Origin: Nocardioides turkmenicus
GTDB taxonomy: Bacteria > Actinomycetota > Actinomycetes > Propionibacteriales > Nocardioidaceae
Length of the DNA stretch: 64,000 nucleotides
Assembly: GCF_011045035.1 (NCBI RefSeq)
Contig: NZ_JAALAA010000005.1
Coordinates: 1 to 64,000 of the forward strand
Direction: 5' to 3'
In this document: positions 11,954-19,855 of the stretch, piece after piece
Position numbering within the stretch: position 1 is the stretch's first letter
Layout of the letters: every line of letters begins with the position of its first letter
Position numbers and translations under genes: made by a program
Notes under the pieces: generated by a model
What the model saw: only the letters and a program-made list of their open reading frames with translations
Told to the model about the DNA's origin: nothing
Database searches by the model: none

Positions 11954-12253
11954 ATGCCAGAAATCACCCGCGACGAGGTCGCGCACCTGGCCGACCTCGC
12001 CCGCATCGACCTCAGCGACGCCGAGCTCGATCACCTTGCCCCGCAGCTGCAGGTGATCCTCGAGTCCGTCGCCTCGATCCAGGGGCTTGCCGGCGACGAC
12101 GTGCCTGCCACCTCCCACCCGCTCCCGCTCACCAACGTCTTCCGTGAGGACGTCGTCGTGCCCGGCCTGACGCCAGAGCAGGCGCTCTCCGGGGCGCCTG
12201 CCGTCGAGGAGCAGCGATTCTCGGTGCCGCGGATTCTGGGGGACGAGCAGTGA
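11954..12253 (+). CDS. gatC: Asp-tRNA(Asn)/Glu-tRNA(Gln) amidotransferase subunit C
   Basis: A 99-residue GatC. It wraps round GatA and GatB to stabilise the amidotransferase that converts misacylated Glu-tRNA(Gln)/Asp-tRNA(Asn). It has the family opening [21 protein letters not shown] and the C-terminal RED...PGL...SGAP pattern. ATG 11954 is preferred over GTG 11948. Its stop overlaps the GTG of gatA, so expression is coupled. Confidence 0.94.
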   Translation: MPEITRDEVAHLADLARIDLSDAELDHLAPQLQVILESVASIQGLAGDDVPATSHPLPLTNVFREDVVVPGLTPEQALSGAPAVEEQRFSVPRILGDEQ

Positions 12254-13746
12254 GCGATCTGATCCTGAAGACGGCCGCGGAGCTGGCCGACGCGCTCGCC
12301 GCCGGCGAGACCACCTCGGTCGAGCTGACCCAGGCCCACCTCGACCGCATCGCGGCGGTCGACGGCGACGTCCACGCCTTCCTGCACATCGACGCCGAGG
12401 GTGCGCTGTCCCAGGCCGCCGCCTCCGACGCGCGCCGTGCCAACGGCGATGCGCTGCATGCTCTCGACGGCGTACCGATCGCGGTCAAGGACGTGCTGAC
12501 CACCATCGGTCTGCCGACGACCTGCGGCTCCAAGATCCTCGAGGGCTGGATCCCGCCCTACGACGCGACCGTGGTCAAGAAGATCAAGAACGCCGGTCTG
12601 CCGATCCTGGGCAAGACCAACATGGACGAGTTCGCGATGGGCTCCTCGACCGAGCACTCGGCCTACGGCCCCACGAAGAACCCGTGGAAGCTCGACCGGA
12701 TCCCCGGCGGCTCCGGCGGTGGCTCGGCCGCCGCCGTCGCCGCCTTCGAGGCGCCGCTCGCACTCGGCACCGACACCGGTGGCTCGATCCGCCAGCCGGG
12801 TGCCGTCACCGGCACCGTCGGTGTGAAGCCGACCTACGGCTCCGTGTCCCGCTACGGCCTGGTCGCCCTGGCCAACTCGCTCGACCAGGTCGGTCCGGTG
12901 ACCCGCACCGTCCTCGACTCGGCGCTCCTGCACGAGCTCATCGGTGGTCACGACCCGCTCGACTCCACCTCCACCACGGCTCCGGTCACCGGGCTCGTCG
13001 ACGCCGCCCGTGCGGGCGCGACCGGCGACCTGAAGGGTCTCAAGGTCGGCGTCATCAAGGAGCTCGCGGGCGAGGGCTGGGCCCCGGACGTGATGCGCAA
13101 GTTCAACGAGTCGGTCGACCTGCTCACCAAGCTCGGTGCCGACGTCGTCGAGGTCTCGACCCCGAGCTTCGAGCACGCGATGGCGGCCTACTACCTGATC
13201 CTGCCGGCGGAGTGCTCCTCCAACCTGGCCAAGTTCGACGCCATGCGTTACGGCCTGCGGGTCACCCCCGACGGCGACCCGAGCGCCGAGGACGTCATGA
13301 AGGCCTCGCGCGACGCCGGTTTCGGCGACGAGGTCAAGCGCCGGATCATCCTCGGCACCTACGCGCTGAGCAGTGGCTACTACGACGCCTACTACGGTCA
13401 GGCGCAGAAGATCCGCACCCTGATCATCGAGGACTTCAACAAGGCCTTCGAGCAGGTCGACGTGCTGGTCTCGCCGACGTCGCCGTCCACCGCGTTCCCG
13501 CTGGGTGCCAAGCTCGACGACCCGCTGGCCATGTACATGCAGGACCTGGCCACCATCCCGGCCAACCTGGCCGGCACGCCCGGCATCTCCATCCCGGCCG
13601 GGGTCTCCGACGTGGACGGGCTGCCCGTCGGCGTACAGCTCCTGGCGCCGGTCCTGGAGGACGCCCGTCTCTACCGCGTCGGTGCCGCCCTCGAGGGCGC
13701 CATCGGTCCGGTGCTCTCGATCGACAAGCTGGAGGTGGCCCGATGA
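12250..13746 (+). CDS. gatA: Asp/Glu-tRNA amidotransferase subunit A
   Basis: A 498-residue amidase-signature glutaminase that releases ammonia for the GatB kinase/transamidase. The Ser-cisSer-Lys triad is visible: Lys in [10 protein letters not shown], cis-Ser in [13 protein letters not shown] and the nucleophile Ser in [15 protein letters not shown] 12250 overlaps the gatC stop. The stop overlaps the gatB ATG. The three genes form one operon. Confidence 0.96.
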   Translation: MSDLILKTAAELADALAAGETTSVELTQAHLDRIAAVDGDVHAFLHIDAEGALSQAAASDARRANGDALHALDGVPIAVKDVLTTIGLPTTCGSKILEGWIPPYDATVVKKIKNAGLPILGKTNMDEFAMGSSTEHSAYGPTKNPWKLDRIPGGSGGGSAAAVAAFEAPLALGTDTGGSIRQPGAVTGTVGVKPTYGSVSRYGLVALANSLDQVGPVTRTVLDSALLHELIGGHDPLDSTSTTAPVTGLVDAARAGATGDLKGLKVGVIKELAGEGWAPDVMRKFNESVDLLTKLGADVVEVSTPSFEHAMAAYYLILPAECSSNLAKFDAMRYGLRVTPDGDPSAEDVMKASRDAGFGDEVKRRIILGTYALSSGYYDAYYGQAQKIRTLIIEDFNKAFEQVDVLVSPTSPSTAFPLGAKLDDPLAMYMQDLATIPANLAGTPGISIPAGVSDVDGLPVGVQLLAPVLEDARLYRVGAALEGAIGPVLSIDKLEVAR

Positions 13747-15236
13747 CCGAGACACTCGTTCCGTTCGACGAGGTGCTGGAGCGCTACGACCCGGCGATGG
13801 GCCTCGAGGTTCACGTCGAGCTCAACACCAACACCAAGATGTTCTGCGGCTGCCCGGCGACGTTCGGCGGCGAGCCCAACTCGCAGGTGTGCCCGACCTG
13901 CCTCGGCCTGCCCGGCTCGATGCCGGTCGTGAACGCCAAGGCGGTGGAGTCGGCGATCCGGATCGGCCTGGCGCTCAACGGCAAGATCGCGGAGTGGTGC
14001 CGGTTCGCCCGGAAGAACTACTTCTACCCGGACATGCCGAAGAACTTCCAGACCTCGCAGTACGACGAGCCGATCGTCTACGACGGCTACCTCGACGTCG
14101 AGGTCGAGGGGGAGACCTTCCGGGTCGAGATCGAGCGCGCCCACATGGAGGAGGACACCGGCAAGACCACCCACATCGGTGGCTCGACCGGACGCATCCA
14201 CGGCGCCGACTACTCGCTGGTCGACTACAACCGCGCCGGCATCCCCTTGATCGAGATCGTCACGCGCCCGATCCTCGGCACCGGTGCCAAGGCGCCGCTG
14301 GTGGCGAAGGCCTACGTCGCCGCGCTGCGCGAGATCCTGCTGGGTCTGGGTGTCTCGGACGTACGCATGGACCAGGGCTCGATGCGCTGCGACGTGAACC
14401 TGTCGCTGTCCCCGAAGGGCGCCGACAAGCTCGGCACCCGCACCGAGACGAAGAACGTGAACTCGCTGCGCTCGGTCGAGCGGGCCGTACGCTTCGAGAT
14501 GTCGCGCCACGCCGCGATCCTCGACGCGGGGGAGGCGATCTTCCAGGAGACCCGCCACTTCCACGAGGACACCGGCACCACCTCGGCCGGCCGGCCGAAG
14601 TCGGACGCCGACGACTACCGCTACTTCCCGGAGCCCGACCTGGTCCCGGTCGCGCCGAGCCGCGAGTGGGTCGAGGAGCTGCGCGGCACGCTTCCCGAGC
14701 CGCCCGCCGAGAAGCGGGCCCGGCTGCAGGCCGAGTGGGGCTACTCCGACCTGGAGATGCGGGACGTGTGGGCCGCCGGCGCGCTGACGCTGATCGAGGC
14801 GACCGTCGCCGAGGGCGCCTCCGCCCAGGCCGCCCGCAAGTGGTGGATGGCCGAGCTCTCCCGGGCCGCCAACGACCGCGGCGTCGAGCTGGCCGAGGTC
14901 GGGGTCACCCCGGCCCAGGTCGCCGAGGTGCAGAAGCTGGTCGACGGCGGCTCGCTGACCGACAAGCTCGCCCGCCAGGTCTTCGAGGGCCTGCTCGCCG
15001 GTGAGGGCTCGGTCGCCGAGATCGTCGACGCCCGCGGCCTCGCCGTGGTCTCCGACGACGGCGCCCTCGGCGAGGCCGTCGACGAGGCCATCGCCGCCCA
15101 GCCCGCGGTCGCGGACAAGATCCGCGGCGGCAACCAGGCCGCGGCCGGTGCGCTCATCGGTGCGGTCATGAAGGCGACCGGTGGCAAGGCCGACGCCAAG
15201 CGTGTCCGCGAGCTGATCCTGGAGAAGCTCGCCTGA
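13743..15236 (+). CDS. gatB: Asp/Glu-tRNA amidotransferase subunit B
   Basis: A 497-residue GatB that phosphorylates and then amidates the misacylated aminoacyl-tRNA. The cradle domain starts [15 protein letters not shown] with zinc-type cysteines ([16 protein letters not shown]). [20 protein letters not shown] and [11 protein letters not shown] are family signatures. The C-terminal helical YqeY-like tail binds tRNA. A GatCAB implies indirect Gln- and/or Asn-tRNA synthesis. gltX at the right edge of the window supplies the mischarged Glu-tRNA. Confidence 0.96.
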   Translation: MTETLVPFDEVLERYDPAMGLEVHVELNTNTKMFCGCPATFGGEPNSQVCPTCLGLPGSMPVVNAKAVESAIRIGLALNGKIAEWCRFARKNYFYPDMPKNFQTSQYDEPIVYDGYLDVEVEGETFRVEIERAHMEEDTGKTTHIGGSTGRIHGADYSLVDYNRAGIPLIEIVTRPILGTGAKAPLVAKAYVAALREILLGLGVSDVRMDQGSMRCDVNLSLSPKGADKLGTRTETKNVNSLRSVERAVRFEMSRHAAILDAGEAIFQETRHFHEDTGTTSAGRPKSDADDYRYFPEPDLVPVAPSREWVEELRGTLPEPPAEKRARLQAEWGYSDLEMRDVWAAGALTLIEATVAEGASAQAARKWWMAELSRAANDRGVELAEVGVTPAQVAEVQKLVDGGSLTDKLARQVFEGLLAGEGSVAEIVDARGLAVVSDDGALGEAVDEAIAAQPAVADKIRGGNQAAAGALIGAVMKATGGKADAKRVRELILEKLA

Positions 15237-15245
15237 CGTAGCGAC

Positions 15246-15351
15246 TGTGTTGGTCTCGACACGCTCGGCCGCAGGCGGCCTCCCGGCTCGACCAGCGTTC
15301 GCTGGTCGAGCCGCCGGAGCCGCTAGGCGAAGGCGTGTCGAGACCAACACA
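15246..15351. repeat. Nested long inverted repeat between gatB and NYN gene
   Basis: A perfect 19-bp outer inverted repeat (left arm 15246-15264, right arm 15333-15351, containing GGTCTCGACACG) encloses a second perfect hairpin at 15285-15312 (GGCTCGACCAGCG, 2-nt loop, complement). The whole 106 nt can fold into one structure. The GGTCTCGACACGCTCG...CTGGTCGAG wording is familiar from dispersed repeats of Nocardioides-type genomes (memory, unverified). It may end gatB transcription, or be a small non-autonomous palindromic element. Confidence 0.8.
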
Positions 15352-15376
15352 TTCCTGTTCCTGCCACACTGATCCG

Positions 15377-16126
15377 GTGACCGAACCCTTCCGCATCGCC
15401 CTGCTCATCGACGCCGACAACGCGCCCGCCGCGAAGATCGACGCGATCCTGAACGACCTGGCCGAGTACGGCGAGGTGACGATCCGCCGGGCGTACGGGA
15501 ACTGGACGAAGTCCGAGCTCAAGGGGTGGATCGAGGAGCTGCACGACGCGGCCATCCGGCCGATGCAGCAGTTCGACCTGACCGCCCACAAGAACGCCTC
15601 CGACATGGCGCTCGCGATCGACGCCGTCGAGCTGCTGCACGCGGCGATCCCGGATGCGTTCGCGCTGGTCTCCTCCGACTCCGACTTCACCCCGCTGGTG
15701 CACTACCTGCGGGAGAAGGGGCGCGCGGTCTACGGCTACGGCCGCGAGAAGACGCCTGCGCCGTTCAAGAGCGCGTGCACCCGGTTCACCGTGGTCGAGA
15801 AGCTCGGCGACTCCGAGGAGGAAGCCGACACCGAGGCCGGCGCCGCCCTCGCCCGCAAGCCGTCCTCGGCGACCACCGGCCCGGCGCTCAAGCGCAACGC
15901 CCGGCTGATCCAGCTGCTGCGCAACTCCATCGCCGCGGCCGCCGACGACGACGGCTGGGCCCTGGTCGGCACGGTCGTCTCCCGCATCCGTAACCAGTCC
16001 TCGGAGGACCCGCGCAACTACGGCTACGCCACCTGGACCAAGCTCATCAAGGCGATCGACCTCTTCGAGCTCAAGGACGAGGGCACCTCGGCGATCGCGG
16101 TCAGCGACAAGCGCACCAAGAAGTGA
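15377..16126 (+). CDS. NYN-domain (PIN-like) ribonuclease with C-terminal OST-HTH/LOTUS domain
   Basis: 249 residues. The N-terminal NYN nuclease fold shows the metal-binding acids in RIALLIDADNAPAAKID (DxDN), KNASDMALAIDAVELLH and ALVSSDSDFTPLVHYLRE. After a linker, residues about 175-240 (RLIQLLRNSI...GYATWTKLIKAIDLFEL) match the OST-HTH/LOTUS RNA-binding domain. LabA/DUF88-like proteins of this build are thought to act on RNA; the target is unknown. GTG 15377 is preferred because an upstream in-frame ATG would start inside the inverted repeat. Confidence 0.85.
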   Translation: MTEPFRIALLIDADNAPAAKIDAILNDLAEYGEVTIRRAYGNWTKSELKGWIEELHDAAIRPMQQFDLTAHKNASDMALAIDAVELLHAAIPDAFALVSSDSDFTPLVHYLREKGRAVYGYGREKTPAPFKSACTRFTVVEKLGDSEEEADTEAGAALARKPSSATTGPALKRNARLIQLLRNSIAAAADDDGWALVGTVVSRIRNQSSEDPRNYGYATWTKLIKAIDLFELKDEGTSAIAVSDKRTKK

Positions 16127-16133
16127 CGTACGG

Positions 16134-16799
16134 CTAGGGTGCGTCCGCGGTGCGGTCCTGGTCGTCTGCCTTCTTGGGCTTCGGCCGGGTGCAGTCGATC
16201 CCCCGGGGGACGGAGCCGTTGAGATGCTCGAGTGCGGCCTTGAAGTCGCGGCAGCGCTCGGCGTCCTCCTCCTTGTCGTAGGGATAGCCGATCGCTGCGT
16301 TGACCTTGCCCATCTCCAGGGCGTCTGCGAGCGGGTTGATGTCGCGGGCGACGGTCCAGTACCACCGCGAGATCGGCGCGCTGTGGTCCAGCGAGCGGGC
16401 CAGCTCGGGGCGGCGGCGCAGGTCGATCCCGAAGTACGCGCCGGCGTCGGTGTAGTTGGCTTCGCCGGTCAGCTGGATGTAGCCGCGGCCGGCGTACTTC
16501 CGTTTGTCGTGCGGTCCCTTGGCATCGTGGTGGAAGGAGCTCTCGTTGGCGAGGGTGGTCAGATAGGCCGCCTGCCGGTAGGGGGTCGTGATCCGGGCGT
16601 CGGACATGGCGCGGTTGAGCGTCGGCAGCCCGGTCTCGACGGTCTTCTTGTTCCCGACCTTGTCGCCGAACATGGCGACCAGATCGGCGTACGTGACCGA
16701 GGTCCGAGCCGGTGCCGCGACGGCTGTCGTGGCCGGGCAGAGGGAAAGAAGGGTGGCCGAGATCGATACTGCGACAAGGCCGAGAATCCTGTGGCGCAT
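16134..16799 (-). CDS. Secreted GH19-like (chitinase/lysozyme-fold) hydrolase
   Basis: 221 residues with a Sec signal peptide (MRHRILGLVAVSISATLLSL, cleavage near TTAVAAPA). The mature part resembles bacterial GH19: a catalytic-Glu helix in TTLANESSFHH, and the family signature KYAGRGYIQLTGEANY. Substrate may be chitin or peptidoglycan. Conserved Cys near the end (ERCRDF and GIDCTRP) could form a disulfide. The start at 16799 fits the signal peptide; upstream extension lacks coding character and runs into the B12 riboswitch region of the opposite strand. Confidence 0.75.
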   Translation of the reverse strand: MRHRILGLVAVSISATLLSLCPATTAVAAPARTSVTYADLVAMFGDKVGNKKTVETGLPTLNRAMSDARITTPYRQAAYLTTLANESSFHHDAKGPHDKRKYAGRGYIQLTGEANYTDAGAYFGIDLRRRPELARSLDHSAPISRWYWTVARDINPLADALEMGKVNAAIGYPYDKEEDAERCRDFKAALEHLNGSVPRGIDCTRPKPKKADDQDRTADAP

Positions 16800-16864
16800 G
16801 GGGACAGAGTGACTGCTCGACGTCGATCCGGCAAGCAGGGCGTACGCGTCATAAGATGGCCCCC

Positions 16865-17040
16865 TCTCAATCAACACACGCCGTGGTGGGGGAAGCCGGT
16901 CGAATCCCGGCGCTGACCCGCAACCGTAGGCCCAGGACACCGAGGTGGCCTGAGCGAGCCGGAGCACCCGCCGACGGACGCGTACTGACCTGACGCTGTC
17001 GTGGAAAGCAGCGGGTCGGCCCAGGGCCTTCCCGACGAGC
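16865..17040 (+). promoter_or_regulatory. Cobalamin (adenosylcobalamin-class) riboswitch
   Basis: The conserved core reads GGGGGAAGCCGGTCGAATCC, then CGGCGCTGACCCGCAACCGT, at about 16894-16936. This is the actinobacterial form of the B12-element core (GGGAA..CCGGTGAAAtCCGG..CtGtCCCCGCAACtGT). A further stem lies downstream (GTCGG 17015-17019 with CCGAC 17032-17036), next to the GGAAGGA ribosome site of the lipoprotein gene; it may be the expression platform. A TAAGAT -10-like box lies at 16852-16857. Boundaries are estimated. Such elements repress B12 uptake or synthesis genes when cobalamin is plentiful. Confidence 0.9.
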
Positions 17041-17055
17041 AGCGTGGAAGGAACC

Positions 17056-18129
17056 ATGAAGAAGACCGTCCTCGGTGGCATCGCCGCCGCCCTCGCCCTC
17101 ACTTCGCTCGCCGGCTGCGGCGAGAAGGCCGTCGAGGAGGGGGAGAAGCCCACCTACGACGCCAAGGTGTCCACCTCGGTGGCCGACTGGCTCGTCGCCC
17201 AGGCGCCGAAGGGCGTGGCCCACAACGCGCAGTACGGCACCGACGACTTCGGGCTCAGCGCCGACATCGGGATCGCCCTGGCCGAGGTCGGCGGCTACGA
17301 CGAGGAGATCGCCACGATCGCCGCCGCCGTGATGAAGAACAAGAAGGCCTACACCTCGCCCGGGTTCGGCACCGCAATCTCGGCGGGGGCGACCGCGAAG
17401 GCGCTCGTCCTGCAGCAGAACGTCGACGCCTCCGACCCCGGTCTGCTGAAGCAGCTCGAGGACACCGTCGCCGACAACGGCCGCATCGCCGACCAGCTCG
17501 ACCCGAAGAACAAGAAGGCGGCCGACTACTCCAACACCATCGGACAGTCGTACGCCGTGTGGGCGCTGAGCAACGCCGAGAGCAAGGAGGCCGCGGGCGC
17601 GGCGGAGTTCCTGGCCGGGCAGCAGTGCGAGGAGGGCTGGTTCCGAGTCACCTTCACCGCTGACCCCGCGGCCGCCGACCAGACCTGCGACGGCGACCCG
17701 AAGGCGACCCCGGACGCCGACGCCACCGCGTTCGCGCTGATCGCGCTGTCCTCGGTCTCCTCCCCGGAGGCGGAGAAGGCGGTCAAGGCCGGCGTCGAGT
17801 GGCTGAAGGAGACCCAGGCCGAGGACGGCTCGTTCAAGGCGGCCACCGGCAACGTCGCCAACTCCAACACCACCGGCCTGGCCGGCTGGGCGTTCGGGCG
17901 CGCCGGGGAGACCGACGCCGCCGAGAAGGCGGCGTCCTGGGTCGCCGAGCACGTCGTGACCTGCGGCGACGACGCCGGTGCGGTGGCCTACGACGACGCC
18001 GCGTTGACCGAGGGCAACACCAAGGGGCTGACCAAGGAGTCCGAGGGGATGTACCGCCTCGCGGCCGCTCAGGCGCTGCCGTCGCTGGTCTTCCTGCCCA
18101 AGGACGCGACCGCGAAGAGCTCGTGCTGA
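17056..18129 (+). CDS. Lipoprotein with alpha/alpha-barrel (prenyltransferase/squalene-cyclase-type) repeats; candidate cobalamin-binding alpha-domain protein
   Basis: 357 residues. ATG 17056 follows a strong GGAAGGA site. The lipobox is SLAGC with acylated Cys21. The mature protein is built from repeated helix pairs: ADIGIALAEVGGYDEEIATI, NTIGQSYAVWALSN, DATAFALIALSS, GVEWLKETQAEDGSF and TTGLAGWAFGRAG. This is the pattern of alpha6/alpha6 toroids (terpenoid cyclases, and the N-terminal half of transcobalamin/intrinsic factor). There is no DxDD or metal-binding motif, so catalysis is unlikely. Being first behind a B12 riboswitch, with a DUF4430-like gene and an ECF transporter downstream, suggests extracellular B12 capture. 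That role is inferred. Confidence 0.82.
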   Translation: MKKTVLGGIAAALALTSLAGCGEKAVEEGEKPTYDAKVSTSVADWLVAQAPKGVAHNAQYGTDDFGLSADIGIALAEVGGYDEEIATIAAAVMKNKKAYTSPGFGTAISAGATAKALVLQQNVDASDPGLLKQLEDTVADNGRIADQLDPKNKKAADYSNTIGQSYAVWALSNAESKEAAGAAEFLAGQQCEEGWFRVTFTADPAAADQTCDGDPKATPDADATAFALIALSSVSSPEAEKAVKAGVEWLKETQAEDGSFKAATGNVANSNTTGLAGWAFGRAGETDAAEKAASWVAEHVVTCGDDAGAVAYDDAALTEGNTKGLTKESEGMYRLAAAQALPSLVFLPKDATAKSSC

Positions 18130-18743
18130 TCCTTCGGGCGCTGCTGGTGGCCCCGGCGATCCTCGCCGGGGTCATCGCGCTCGTCGTCACCCCGGCCTCC
18201 GCGTCGTCCGCCGCGGTGGCATGCGACGGCGTGACCGTCGTCGTCGAGCCCAACGCGCTGGGCGGCGCCCCCGAGGTCGCCTGCGTCCAGCCCGAGGAGG
18301 GCGACACCGGCGCCGACCTGTTCGAGAAGGCGGGCCACCCGCTCACCTACGTGACCTCGATGCCCAGCGTGGTCTGCCGCGTCGATGGCCGGCCGAAGGA
18401 GGCCGGCTGTGCCCAGATGCCGCCCGCCGATGCGTACTGGTCGCTGTGGATCACCGACGAATCCGGGGCATGGAGCTATGCCTCCAGAAATGTTACCGAA
18501 ATCAGCGTGACCTCCGGGCAGGGTGTTGCGTTCACGTGGATAGACGACGATGTCGTTACCGCTCCGGCGACGGTGCTTGGGGATGCTGTGGGGGCGCCCT
18601 CCAGCCCGTCGCCGGAGTTGTCTCCGGACGACTCGGCTTCTCGACCGTCGTCCGAGCCCGAGCCGCTGCCCGTCTGGGTCGCTCCGGTTGCCATCCTCGC
18701 CCTCTTCTCCGCCGCCGGTGCGGTGTGGTGGCGTCGGCGATGA
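18123..18743 (+). CDS. Membrane-anchored DUF4430-like (transcobalamin C-terminal beta-domain-like) protein
   Basis: 206 residues from GTG 18123, overlapping the previous stop by 7 nt. It has a signal peptide (hydrophobic to about residue 27, ending PASASSA). A beta-rich domain of about 100 residues contains EEGDTGADLFEKAG, DAYWSLWITDESGAWSYAS and VTSGQGVAFTW; this YW...G....V..G..V.F.W order is that of the transcobalamin C-terminal domain (PF14478). A Ser/Pro/Glu linker, one transmembrane helix (PVWVAPVAILALFSAAGAVW) and RRR follow. Four Cys could pair outside the cell. The previous gene would give the other half of a split B12 receptor. This is an inference. Confidence 0.75.
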   Translation: MLILRALLVAPAILAGVIALVVTPASASSAAVACDGVTVVVEPNALGGAPEVACVQPEEGDTGADLFEKAGHPLTYVTSMPSVVCRVDGRPKEAGCAQMPPADAYWSLWITDESGAWSYASRNVTEISVTSGQGVAFTWIDDDVVTAPATVLGDAVGAPSSPSPELSPDDSASRPSSEPEPLPVWVAPVAILALFSAAGAVWWRRR

Positions 18744-19855
18744 GCACCTTGGTCCGTGAGGCAGCCGTCGCGCGCCTTCCCCGTGACCTGCACCCTGTCG
18801 CCTGGTGGGTGTGGGCGATCGGGCTGGCTGCGTACGCCTCCTTCACCACCAACCCGCTGCTGCTCCTGCTCCTGGTGGGGGTGGCGGCGGTCGTGGTCGC
18901 CGCCCGGCGGGGTGAGCAACCGTGGGCGAGGGCGTTCCGGCTGTACGTCGGGCTCGCGCTGTTCATCGTCGCGACCCGGGTGCTCTTCCGGGTGCTCCTG
19001 GGCGCCGTGCCGGGGCACGTGCTCGTCGACCTGCCCGAGATCCCGCTGCCCGAGTGGGTGCTCGGGATCCGGCTGCTCGGGCCGCTCACCCGCGAGGCCC
19101 TGCTGGCCGGCCTCTACGACGGGATGCGGCTCGGCGTGATCGTCATCTGCGTCGGGGCGGCCAACGCGCTGGCCAACCCGAAGCGGCTGCTGCGGTCGCT
19201 CCCGCCCGCGCTCTACGAGATCGGGACCGCGGTCGTGGTCGCCGTGACCGTGCTGCCCCAGCTCGCCGAGTCGGTCCAGCGGGTGCGCGCGGCGCAGCGA
19301 CTCCGAGCCGGTGCGACCGGGAGGGTCAAGCGGCTGCGCCGCTTCCTGGTCCCGGTGCTCGAGGACGCGCTGGAGCGTTCGATGGCGCTCGCGGCCGGCA
19401 TGGACACGCGTGGCTACGGACGTACGGCCGGGGTTCCGGTCGCCACCCGGCGGGTCACCTCGGCGCTCATGCTGGTCTCGCTCGTCGGGCTCTGCGCCGG
19501 CGTGTACGCGGTGCTCGACGGGACCACCCCCGGCTGGCTGGCGGCCAGCATGCTGGTGCTCGGCGTCGGAGCCGCGGCCGTCGGGCTCAGGCTGGCCGGC
19601 CGCCGGGTGACCCGGACCGTCTACCGGCCCGACCGGTGGCGCTGGCCGGAGGTGGTGGTGGCGCTGAGCGGTGTGCTGGTCGCGGCCGCGGGCTGGTGGG
19701 TCGCCCGCGACCAGGTCCCGGTGGCGTTTCCCGGTGTCAGCGCCGCTCCCGAGGTCACCCTGACCGCCCTGGCGGGCGTGCTCGTCGGGCTGGTCCCGGC
19801 CGTCGCCGCGCCCGTTCCTTCATCATCGCTCGTCCCGGAGGAGGCAGTCGCATGA
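18740..19855 (+). CDS. ECF transporter transmembrane coupling subunit EcfT
   Basis: 371 residues with about 6-8 membrane helices. The two cytosolic Ala-Arg-Gly coupling motifs are seen as RVRAAQRLRAG and MALAAGMDTRGYGR, which contact the ATPases in ECF transporters. ATG overlaps the stop of the DUF4430-like gene. It is longer than typical EcfT (about 260), with extra C-terminal hydrophobic helices after residue 235. It belongs to a complete group II-like ECF module devoted to one S subunit. Confidence 0.88.
   Translation: MSTLVREAAVARLPRDLHPVAWWVWAIGLAAYASFTTNPLLLLLLVGVAAVVVAARRGEQPWARAFRLYVGLALFIVATRVLFRVLLGAVPGHVLVDLPEIPLPEWVLGIRLLGPLTREALLAGLYDGMRLGVIVICVGAANALANPKRLLRSLPPALYEIGTAVVVAVTVLPQLAESVQRVRAAQRLRAGATGRVKRLRRFLVPVLEDALERSMALAAGMDTRGYGRTAGVPVATRRVTSALMLVSLVGLCAGVYAVLDGTTPGWLAASMLVLGVGAAAVGLRLAGRRVTRTVYRPDRWRWPEVVVALSGVLVAAAGWWVARDQVPVAFPGVSAAPEVTLTALAGVLVGLVPAVAAPVPSSSLVPEEAVA

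Noticed and set aside
15335..15376. Upstream ATG start for the NYN gene
   Set aside because: It lies inside the inverted repeat and would add a Cys/His-rich stretch absent from the family; GTG 15377 starts just before the conserved domain.
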